Below are positions 54,146 through 61,336 of a stretch of 64,000 nucleotides of DNA, piece by piece; positions within the stretch are counted from its first letter, which is position 1; every line of letters begins with the position of its first letter. The position numbers were made by a program, and so were the translations under genes. The DNA is from Paludisphaera rhizosphaerae. GTDB taxonomy: Bacteria > Planctomycetota > Planctomycetia > Isosphaerales > Isosphaeraceae. The notes beneath the pieces are model-generated. The model did not search any database. It was not told the origin of the DNA and was given only the letters and a program-made list of their open reading frames with translations. The stretch is taken from the NCBI RefSeq assembly GCF_011065895.1, contig NZ_JAALCR010000023.1, forward strand, positions 1 through 64,000, given 5' to 3'.

Positions 54146-54185
54146 AACGAAGCGAGCCGGGCGGAAACGCCCGGCTCGCTTCGTT
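54146..54185. terminator. Hairpin 1 after giant surface-protein gene
   Basis: Perfect 18-base stem (AACGAAGCGAGCCGGGCG) with GAAA loop, ending TTCGTT, 27 bases after the stop. Near-identical to the hairpin at 54312-54351. Confidence 0.75.
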
Positions 54186-54311
54186 CTAGAGCACCAACCG
54201 TTCGCGTCGCCCGGCTCGTTGGGGCGGCCCTCGTGGGGGCCCGATCAGCGTAAACATCCCACGACGATGGGGCCGAGGGCGGCCGGGCGGCTATCCCATT
54301 CACCTCCAGGA

Positions 54312-54351
54312 AACGAAGCGAGCCGGGCGGATGCGCCCGGCTCGCTTTGTT
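54312..54351. terminator. Hairpin 2, before the convergent PilC-like gene end
   Basis: The same 18-base stem with a GATG loop and a single G-T wobble (TTTGTT). It lies 20 bases past the stop of the minus-strand gene at 54371. Placed to terminate that transcript, with hairpin 1 for the plus strand. Confidence 0.72.
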
Positions 54352-54370
54352 CGAGAGGATCGAGAGGAAC

Positions 54371-55666
54371 TCAGCCGCCGGCCAGCGAGGAGATCATCTG
54401 GATGTAAGGCAGGAACACCGCCAGGATGATGAACAGGACGAATCCGCCGAGCATCAGGATCATGAGCGGCTGGATCAGGTGGCCCAGGTTTTTCACCATG
54501 TAGCTCGCCTGTTCCTCGTAGTCGTCGGCGACATGGCCGAGGCTCTCGGGTATTTTCCCCGTCTCCTCGCCGGACTCCAGTACGGCGATGACGTCCGGGC
54601 CGAACCACCGGCTGCGCGACAGGGCGACGCTCAGGTCACGGCCCTCCATGATGGGCTTCTTCGCCGCCGCAACTTCCTTCCGGATCGGCGTCATGGCGAG
54701 GGCCTGAGCCGTGAGATCCATGGCGCTGCCGACATCGACGCCGGCGTCCAGCAAGCTGGCCAGCGTTCGGGCGAACCGGCTCACGTCCAGCTTCCGGAAG
54801 ATCGACCCGATCACCGGGATCCGCAGCACGATCGGATCCAGAACGGCTTTTCCAGCGGACGTTCGATACCACCGGAGGAGGGCCAGGGGGACGCCGACGA
54901 GGAGCACGGGCAGCAGCCACCAGCCGATTCTTTGGACGAACCCGCTGAACGCCATCAGGGCCTGGCTCGCGAAGGGAAGCGACCCCTTCTTGCTGATGTC
55001 CGCCAGCATCGAGGCGAACATCGGCAGGAGGTAGATCGAGAGCAGCATGGCGATCGTCGAGGCCAGGAACAGGACGATGATCGGGTAGATCATCGCGGAA
55101 CGCGCCTGGCGGATCAGGCGTTGGCGATATTCGTAGGATTCGCCGAGCATCTTGAGCGTTTCGGGAACGGCGCCTCGAGCTTCGGCCACCTTGATCATGC
55201 TCTGAAAGGCTGGACCGAAGACGTCTTGCTCGCGTTTGGTCGCGTCTTCCAGAGTCGCCCCGGCCTGGATGCGGGTGCGCATCCGCTCGATGACCGGGCC
55301 CAGCCCCGTGCGTTGGAACTGGCGGTGGAGGCTGGAGAGAGCGCGATCGTAGTCGACGCCGGCGTTGAGGTACGACCCGAACTGGCGGCAGAACTGCGCG
55401 AGCTGCCCCGAGCTGACGCGGCCGAACACGATGCGTTCGTACCACTTCGGCCCAGGCTCGGCGACCTCCAGAACGGGCGGGCCGTCGGACGACTTGCGAC
55501 GGCGCTTGGGCATGTCCGAGGACGAGCCCGGCGTCGGCCGAAACACCGAGTCGCCGGCCCCCGCGCGAGGAGGATCGCGCGGGGGGGCGTCGTCTGGGTT
55601 GGACCCCGGCTTCGGTCGGGGGCGCCTCGGGGGAGTCGGCTGCGGGTCTTCGGGGTCGAGACTCAT
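54371..55666 (-). CDS. Type II secretion/type IV pilus inner-membrane protein, GspF/PilC family
   Basis: 431 residues. A proline-rich, basic N-terminus (1-65) precedes two T2SSF domains: first LAQFCRQFGSYLNAGVDYDR with the repeat-like GPAFQSMIKVAEARGAVPET, then SRFARTLASLLDAGVDVGSA with GPDVIAVLESGEETGKIPES. Three membrane segments: YPIIVLFLASTIAMLLSIYL, WWLLPVLLVGVPLALL and LMILMLGGFVLFIILAVFLP. It is the platform protein that works with an assembly ATPase. It follows the glycine cleavage genes on the same strand; no pilus ATPase is in the window, though pseudopilins are. Confidence 0.92.
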   Translation of the reverse strand: MSLDPEDPQPTPPRRPRPKPGSNPDDAPPRDPPRAGAGDSVFRPTPGSSSDMPKRRRKSSDGPPVLEVAEPGPKWYERIVFGRVSSGQLAQFCRQFGSYLNAGVDYDRALSSLHRQFQRTGLGPVIERMRTRIQAGATLEDATKREQDVFGPAFQSMIKVAEARGAVPETLKMLGESYEYRQRLIRQARSAMIYPIIVLFLASTIAMLLSIYLLPMFASMLADISKKGSLPFASQALMAFSGFVQRIGWWLLPVLLVGVPLALLRWYRTSAGKAVLDPIVLRIPVIGSIFRKLDVSRFARTLASLLDAGVDVGSAMDLTAQALAMTPIRKEVAAAKKPIMEGRDLSVALSRSRWFGPDVIAVLESGEETGKIPESLGHVADDYEEQASYMVKNLGHLIQPLMILMLGGFVLFIILAVFLPYIQMISSLAGG

Positions 55667-55711
55667 GGGAGGGCTCCGGGTTCCGAGGCTAGAGCCGGGC
55701 CCGGCGTCTGG

Positions 55712-57172
55712 TCAGGGAGTCCAGCGCAAGACGGGCGTCTTGGCGGCCTTGACCTCGTCGAGCCGGCTGACGGGGGTCGTGAACGGGGCGTCGTGGAGCG
55801 ACTCGGAGTCTTCCGCGGCGATCGCGAGCAACGCGGCGGCGAACGCCTCCAGCGTGTCGCGGCTCTCGGTCTCCGTCGGCTCGATCATCAGAGCCTCAGA
55901 GACGATGAGCGGGAAGTAGACCGTCGGCGCGTGGAAGTTGTAATCGATGAGCCGCTTGCCGACGTCCATCGCTCGGATTCCGCGTTCCTTGGCCAGCGAC
56001 CGGCAGGACGCGACGAACTCGTGCATGCAGCGCGAGCCGCAGGGGACGGGATAGACGTCCTTCACGAGGCTCAACAGGTAGTTCGCGTTGAGCACCGCAT
56101 GCTGGGCGATCCGCTTGAGGCCGTCCGGCCCCTGGCTGCGAATGTAGCAGTAAGCCCGGAAGAGGACGCCCGTGTTGCCGAAGAACGCACGGACGCGGCC
56201 GATCGACTTCGGCCGGTCGTCGTCCAGGAAGTACGTCCCGTCCTCGCGACGGCCGACGATCGGCGCCGGGAGGTACGGAGCGAGCTTGGCCCGGACCGCG
56301 ATCGGGCCCGCGCCGGGGCCGCCGCCGCCGTGGGGGCCGGAGAATGTCTTGTGGGGGTTGTAGTGCATCAGGTCGGCGCCCATGTCGCCCGGCCGGACCA
56401 CGCCGAGGATCGCGTTCATGTTGGCGCCGTCGAGATACAGCAACGCCCCACGCTCGTGCAGCAGCCTGGCGATCTCGCCGATCTGGGGGTCGAACAGGCC
56501 GACCGTGTTAGGGTTGGTGATCATGAACACGGCGACGTCGTCATTGAGCTTGGACTTGAAGTCGTCCAGGTCCACGAGCCCGCGCGAGTCGCTCTTGACG
56601 GTGACGGTCTCGAACCCGGCCAGATGCGCCGAGGCCGGATTGGTGCCGTGGGCGCTGTCTGGGATGAGGACCTGTGTCCGCCGCCGACCCGGCTCCTGAT
56701 CGCGGAAGTAGGCCGCGGCGACGAGCAGCGCGGCCAGTTCGCCCTGAGCCCCTGCGGCCGGCTGAAGGCTGACGGCGTCCAGGCCGGCGATTTCGGCCAG
56801 GTCTTGCTGGAGTCCGTAAAGGATCGCCAGCAGTCCCTGGAGGGTGGAATCGTCCTGGTAGGGGTGCAGGGCCCCAAGGCCGGGGAGGCGGGCGAGCCGC
56901 TCGTTCCGCTTGGGGTTGTACTTCATCGTGCACGAGCCGAGCGGATAGAAGTTCGCGTCGATCGACATGTTGAGCGCCGAGAGATTCGTGTAATGGCGCA
57001 CGACGTCGAGTTCGCTCAGCTCGGGGAGCGGTGGTGGGGCGTCCTGGAGGTGGCTCGCGGGGATCAGCGAGTCGAGCGCGACCTCAGGGACGTCGCAAGG
57101 CGGGAGGATCGCCGTTGAGCGTCCCGGGCGGCTTTTCTCGAAGAGCAGGGGCTGCAAATCAAGTTTGTACAT
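55712..57172 (-). CDS. gcvPB: Glycine dehydrogenase (decarboxylating) subunit 2
   Basis: 486-residue C-terminal half of the split P-protein, which decarboxylates glycine using pyridoxal phosphate and hands the aminomethyl group to lipoylated GcvH. NFYPLGSCTMKYNPKRNE near the start and NPHKTFSGPHGGGGPG around 270, with the cofactor lysine, identify it. AHGTNPASAHLAGF and LDGANMNAILG are also conserved. Last of the gcvT-gcvH-gcvPA-gcvPB series, 48 bases after gcvPA. The split form is typical of many bacteria, including planctomycetes. Confidence 0.97.
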   Translation of the reverse strand: MYKLDLQPLLFEKSRPGRSTAILPPCDVPEVALDSLIPASHLQDAPPPLPELSELDVVRHYTNLSALNMSIDANFYPLGSCTMKYNPKRNERLARLPGLGALHPYQDDSTLQGLLAILYGLQQDLAEIAGLDAVSLQPAAGAQGELAALLVAAAYFRDQEPGRRRTQVLIPDSAHGTNPASAHLAGFETVTVKSDSRGLVDLDDFKSKLNDDVAVFMITNPNTVGLFDPQIGEIARLLHERGALLYLDGANMNAILGVVRPGDMGADLMHYNPHKTFSGPHGGGGPGAGPIAVRAKLAPYLPAPIVGRREDGTYFLDDDRPKSIGRVRAFFGNTGVLFRAYCYIRSQGPDGLKRIAQHAVLNANYLLSLVKDVYPVPCGSRCMHEFVASCRSLAKERGIRAMDVGKRLIDYNFHAPTVYFPLIVSEALMIEPTETESRDTLEAFAAALLAIAAEDSESLHDAPFTTPVSRLDEVKAAKTPVLRWTP

Positions 57173-57220
57173 GGATCGTCGTTGGGATGAAGTTCGGGCG
57201 TGGATCGCTTGCGCCGGGGG

Positions 57221-58570
57221 TCAAACGGAGGCCAGCGCGTCGCGGTAGGCGGCGGCCAGGCCGTCGATTTCCTCGCGGGTGCGCTTCTCGGTGACGGCGA
57301 CGAGGATGTGGCTGGACAGCTCGGGGTACCAGCGGCCCAGGGCGACCCCGCCGTGGAAGCCGGCCTCGCCGACCTTCTTCAGGACGGCCGCCGGGTCCTT
57401 GGGGCACTTGACGACGAATTCCTTGAAGAACGGCCCAGGGAACGCCTGGGGGAGCCCGACCTTCGCGAGCGCCTCGGCGGCGTAGTGGGCTTTGCGGGTG
57501 GACAGCTCGGCCGCCTGACGGAGTCCGCTGGGACCCATCGCGGCGAGGTAAATGCTGGAGCGAAGGGCGAGCAGGCCCTGGTTGGTGCAGATGTTGGACG
57601 TCGCCTTCTCGCGGCGGATGTGCTGCTCGCGGGTCTGAAGCGTGAGGACCCAGCAGCGCTTACCGTTGCGGTCGGTCGTCTGGCCGACGACTCGGCCGGG
57701 GAGCTTGCGGAGGAACTCCTGCTTGCAGGCGAGCATCCCGAGATACGGGCCGCCGAACGACATGTAGTTCCCCAGCCCCTGACCCTCAGCCACGACCACA
57801 TCCGCGCCGTAGGCGTCGGGCCGCTTCAGGACGCCCAGCGAGATCGGGTCGACGCTGACGACGACGGCGGCGCCCTGCGCGTGGGCGGCCTTGACGAGGG
57901 CCTCGACGTCTTCCAGCCTCCCGAAGAAGTTCGGGTACTGGATCAGCACGGCGGCCGTGTCCGGAGTGATCGCCGCGGCGAACTCCTTCGGGTCGACGCC
58001 GCCGGCCACGGCCGGGACGGTGACGACCTCTGCATCCAGGTGTTCGAGGTAGGTCTGAAGGATGCGCCGGTATTCAGGGTGAACCGAACCGGCGACGACG
58101 ATCCGGCCCGACCGACGGTTCGTGGCCAGGGCCATCAAGATGCCTTCGGTCGCCGCGGATCCGCCGTCGTAGAGGCTGGCGTTGGAGACGTCCATCCCCG
58201 TGAGCTGGGCGACGAGCGTCTGGTACTCGAAAACGGCCTGGAGCGTCCCCTGGCTGGCTTCCGGCTGGTAGGGGGTGTAGGCGGTGTAGAACTCGCCGCG
58301 GGCGGCCAGGTCGTCGACGACGGCCGGGACGAAGTGGTCATAGCTCCCCGCGCCGAGGAAGCAGACGCGCCGGTCAGCCCCCTCGTTCTGGGCGAGGAGG
58401 CCGCCGACCTTGTTGGTCAGCTCGAATTCGGTGAGGGCGGGAGGGATCTGGAGGGGGCGGTCGAGCCGGAATTCCGGCGGGACCATGTCGAAGAGCTGAT
58501 CCAGAGAGTCCAGCCCGACGGCCGCCAGCATCACGCGGACGTCGTCGGGCGTGTTCGCGATATAAGCCAT
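57221..58570 (-). CDS. gcvPA: Glycine dehydrogenase (decarboxylating) subunit 1
   Basis: 449-residue N-terminal half of the split P-protein. MAYIANTPDDVRVMLAAVGL starts it, with FLGAGSYDHFVPAVVDDLA, AYTPYQPEASQGTLQAVFEY and NASLYDGGSAATEGI, all of the family. The ATG at 58570 has GGGAG five bases upstream and fixes the start; the longer frame is antisense noise. It lies 64 bases after gcvH and 48 before gcvPB in the operon. Works as a heterodimer with GcvPB. Confidence 0.97.
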   Translation of the reverse strand: MAYIANTPDDVRVMLAAVGLDSLDQLFDMVPPEFRLDRPLQIPPALTEFELTNKVGGLLAQNEGADRRVCFLGAGSYDHFVPAVVDDLAARGEFYTAYTPYQPEASQGTLQAVFEYQTLVAQLTGMDVSNASLYDGGSAATEGILMALATNRRSGRIVVAGSVHPEYRRILQTYLEHLDAEVVTVPAVAGGVDPKEFAAAITPDTAAVLIQYPNFFGRLEDVEALVKAAHAQGAAVVVSVDPISLGVLKRPDAYGADVVVAEGQGLGNYMSFGGPYLGMLACKQEFLRKLPGRVVGQTTDRNGKRCWVLTLQTREQHIRREKATSNICTNQGLLALRSSIYLAAMGPSGLRQAAELSTRKAHYAAEALAKVGLPQAFPGPFFKEFVVKCPKDPAAVLKKVGEAGFHGGVALGRWYPELSSHILVAVTEKRTREEIDGLAAAYRDALASV

Positions 58571-58634
58571 GTTTCTCCCAGGGTGAGGAACGCGTCGCAG
58601 CCGACTCGCGGACGCCGCGTCTCGATCGATCCGA

Positions 58635-59021
58635 TCAATGCTCGTCTTCGGCGATCTTGGTCTCGTAGGCCGCGTGGTCCAGCAGCTTGCCGGCATCGGC
58701 GGGGTCGTCGACCTTGATCTTCACCAGCCAGCCCTTCGCGTACGGGTCTTCGGAGAGGACCTGGACGTCGTCGACCACGGCCTGGTTGACCTCGACCACC
58801 TCGCCGCTCACCGGCGCGTACAGGTCGTTGACCGACTTGACGCTCTCAACCTCGCCGAAGCTCTTGCCGGCGGTCAGACGGTCGCCCACCTTGGGAAGGT
58901 CGATGGTCAGCAGGTCGGTGAGCTGGTCGACGGCGAACTTCGAGAGGCCGACGACGGCGGTGTCCCCCTCGACGTCGATCCACTCGTGCGTCGGAGCGTA
59001 GCGGAGGTTTTTGGGATCCAT
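58635..59021 (-). CDS. gcvH: Glycine cleavage system H protein
   Basis: 128-residue lipoyl carrier. Lys62 in EVESVKSVNDLYAPVSGEVV is the lipoate attachment site. The N-terminal LRYAPTHEWIDVEGDTAVVG and the C-terminal YAKGWLVKIKV are conserved. Shuttles the aminomethyl group between the P and T proteins. It follows gcvT after 64 bases on the same strand. Confidence 0.97.
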   Translation of the reverse strand: MDPKNLRYAPTHEWIDVEGDTAVVGLSKFAVDQLTDLLTIDLPKVGDRLTAGKSFGEVESVKSVNDLYAPVSGEVVEVNQAVVDDVQVLSEDPYAKGWLVKIKVDDPADAGKLLDHAAYETKIAEDEH

Positions 59022-59085
59022 GAGATCGGGTCCTTGGTCCTGCGTTGGAATGCGAAAGTCGTTGCGGCTGGGTCTGGGAGATGGA

Positions 59086-60189
59086 TCAGACCTTCGGCCG
59101 CTTGTAGAAGGGAAGTGGGACGACCTCGGCCGGCTCAGCCTTGCCCCGGACGTCGACGACGACCTTTGTCCCCGGTTTGGCGAACTCGGGGTCGATCAGG
59201 GCCATCGCCAGGCTCTGCTGGAGCGTCGGCGCGAACGTGCCGGAGGTGACCGTCCCCAGGGTGCGGTCGTCGCTGGTGACCGTCGCCCCCTGGCGGGCGA
59301 TCCGCTTGCCGTCCAGCTTTAGGCCGATCCGCTTCGAGCCGGGGTTCTGCTGCTGCTGTTTGAGCGCCTCCGCCCCGACGAAGTCCCCCTTGTCGAGCTT
59401 CACGGCCCAGCCGACGCCGGCGGCGAAGGGGTCGATCGAGTCCGACAATTCGTGGCCGTACAGGGGCATCGCGGCCTCGAACCGGAGCGTGTCTCGCGCT
59501 CCCAGGCCGATCGGAGCGACGCCGAACGCGGAGCCGGAGTCGAGCAGGGCGAGCCAGACCTTGAGGGCTTCGGGGCCGGGGACGATCAGCTCGAAGCCGT
59601 CCTCGCCGGTGTAGCCCGTGCGGCTGATGAGAGCCTCAACCTCGCCGCTCACCCGGCCCGCCACGACATGGTAGTACTTCAGGCCGTCGAGCGGGACGTT
59701 GACCAGCGGTTGGAGGGTCGCCGCGGCCGAGGGCCCCTGGACGGCGATCATCGCCGTCTCCAGGGTTTTGTCGGCGAGCGTCGCCTTGAAGCCTTCCTGA
59801 TGTTCAGCGAACTGGGCGACGACGCGGTCGCGGTTGGACGCGTTGCAGACGACGTAATATCCCTTGTCCAGACGGTAGACGAGGATGTCGTCGATCAGGC
59901 CGCCGAGGTCGTTGGCCAGCAGGCTGTACTGGATCTTCCCCGGTTCCAGCTTGGCGGCGTCGTTGGTGGCGACCGTGTTGATCCAGGGGAGCGCCTTGGG
60001 GCCGTCGAAGGCCAGTCGGCCCATGTGGCTGACGTCGAACAGGCCGACGCCGTTCCGGACCTTCTGGTGCTCCTCGACGATGCTCGTGTACTGGACGGGC
60101 ATCAACCATCCCGCGAAATCGACCATCCGGCCGCCGTTGGCCTCATGCCAATCGAAAAGGGGAGTTTTCAACGGGGACGAATCGGCCAT
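59086..60189 (-). CDS. gcvT: Aminomethyltransferase (glycine cleavage T protein)
   Basis: 367-residue tetrahydrofolate-dependent enzyme that releases ammonia and makes methylene-THF. Typical segments: LFDWHEANGGRMVDFAGWLM, GLFDVSHMGRLAFDGP, RTGYTGEDGFELIVPG and LGARDTLRFEAAMPLYGHEL. First gene of the gcv operon. The 128 bases upstream to the Uma2 gene are too short for, and show no sign of, a glycine riboswitch. Confidence 0.97.
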   Translation of the reverse strand: MADSSPLKTPLFDWHEANGGRMVDFAGWLMPVQYTSIVEEHQKVRNGVGLFDVSHMGRLAFDGPKALPWINTVATNDAAKLEPGKIQYSLLANDLGGLIDDILVYRLDKGYYVVCNASNRDRVVAQFAEHQEGFKATLADKTLETAMIAVQGPSAAATLQPLVNVPLDGLKYYHVVAGRVSGEVEALISRTGYTGEDGFELIVPGPEALKVWLALLDSGSAFGVAPIGLGARDTLRFEAAMPLYGHELSDSIDPFAAGVGWAVKLDKGDFVGAEALKQQQQNPGSKRIGLKLDGKRIARQGATVTSDDRTLGTVTSGTFAPTLQQSLAMALIDPEFAKPGTKVVVDVRGKAEPAEVVPLPFYKRPKV

Positions 60190-60317
60190 ATCGACGACGC
60201 TCCGGGCGGTCGGTCACGGCGAGAGGTAATCGCAACGGTGAACGTGGATTGTATCCAGACGAACGAAAGACCACAACCGAGCCGGCCGAGACTCGACCCA
60301 GGCGTCCGATGCGGTGT

Positions 60318-61220
60318 TCACTCAGGATCGATCCCCAATTCACGCAGTTTTGCGGCGAGTCGATCGGCCCGCTCGCGTTCAGCGCGAGCCACGGCGTCGG
60401 CTTCTTCGCGGGCCAGGCGTTCGGTCTCGGCTCGTTGGCGTTCGGTCTCGGCTCGTTGGCGTTCGGCGCGCGTAAGATGGTCGGCTTCCTCGCGAAGTCG
60501 GCGTTCGGTTTGGGCTCGCTCGTGTTCGAGATCGGCGCGGCGCTCGGCCTCACGACGACGCCGGCGTTGGATCTTGGCGGCGCGGAGGGCGACTCTGCGG
60601 TCGCGCATGATGTCCTGGACGTGCTGGAACGCCTCGCCGTTGGGGCGGCGAATCACCAAGGCCTCTTTTCCCGGATGGGGCTCGAAAGTCACGCCCAGCC
60701 GCGGACTCGTCCAGCTATCGACCGCCTCGATCGACTCCAGGCCCCCCTCGCCGCGCAGCCAGCCCTGGAAGCGGCCGGTCTCGGGGTCGTAGTAGTAATA
60801 CTCCTCGACCCCCCGTTCGTCGTAGATCTCCTGCTTCTCCCGCATCCGCCTGGCTGTGTTGGACGGGGAGTGGATCTCGAAGACGACCTCCGGCGCGTGC
60901 CCTTCGATCCACTCCTTGTACGAATGCCGGTGCGCCTTGGGGCGGCCAAAGGCGACGAAGACGTCCGGGGCGATGCACTTCTTGGGGTTCGTCTGGTCGA
61001 AGTACCAGAGCAGGTCGCAGGCCACCAGAACGTCGAGTCGGTCCTCGAAGAGTTCCTCGAGGTTCTCGGCGATTGTGACCATCCAGCGATACTGGATCGT
61101 ACTATCGGCCATCGGTTTGCCGTCGCTGTCGGGGAACCTCGGGTCGTAAGCGTCCCAGAACGGCGGGTCGAGCAGAACGATCTCCGGGGCTGGTCGCGGG
61201 TCGGGCTTGGCGGTGCTCAT
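60318..61220 (-). CDS. Uma2 family endonuclease-like protein, paralogue 2
   Basis: 300 residues from an ATG at 61220 (GGAG eight bases upstream); the longest frame continues upstream as noise. The Uma2 core has CIAPDVFVAFGRPKAHRHSY, VVFEIHSPSNTARRM and YDERGVEEYYYYDPETGR. A coiled-coil tail of RAQTERRLREEADHL-type repeats runs from about 205 to 290 and includes a perfect RQRAETERQRAETE repeat. It is a paralogue of the protein encoded at 18956-19765, with the same order of parts. Function unknown; a nuclease fold is inferred by family. Confidence 0.88.
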   Translation of the reverse strand: MSTAKPDPRPAPEIVLLDPPFWDAYDPRFPDSDGKPMADSTIQYRWMVTIAENLEELFEDRLDVLVACDLLWYFDQTNPKKCIAPDVFVAFGRPKAHRHSYKEWIEGHAPEVVFEIHSPSNTARRMREKQEIYDERGVEEYYYYDPETGRFQGWLRGEGGLESIEAVDSWTSPRLGVTFEPHPGKEALVIRRPNGEAFQHVQDIMRDRRVALRAAKIQRRRRREAERRADLEHERAQTERRLREEADHLTRAERQRAETERQRAETERLAREEADAVARAERERADRLAAKLRELGIDPE

Positions 61221-61244
61221 GGCGGAAGCTCCGCGGGCTTTCCT

Positions 61245-61276
61245 TTGGTTCAGGCGTTCAGTCAACCTATAGCACA
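61245..61276 (-). promoter_or_regulatory. Conserved block upstream of Uma2 gene, copy 2
   Basis: Matches 19788-19819 at 27 of 32 positions, again about 25 bases upstream of the ATG. On the coding strand: TGTGCTAT, three variable bases, TTGA, one variable base, TGAACGCCTGAACC. Conservation across the paralogues suggests a promoter or operator. Confidence 0.5.
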
Positions 61277-61336
61277 CGACATGCCGAATGCCCAGGGCGA
61301 TCGTCGGCTGAGTCCGTACGGACGATGCGTCAAGCC

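Noticed and set aside
60190-60317. Glycine riboswitch before gcvT
   Set aside because: Only 128 bases, with no tandem aptamer-like conserved segments.
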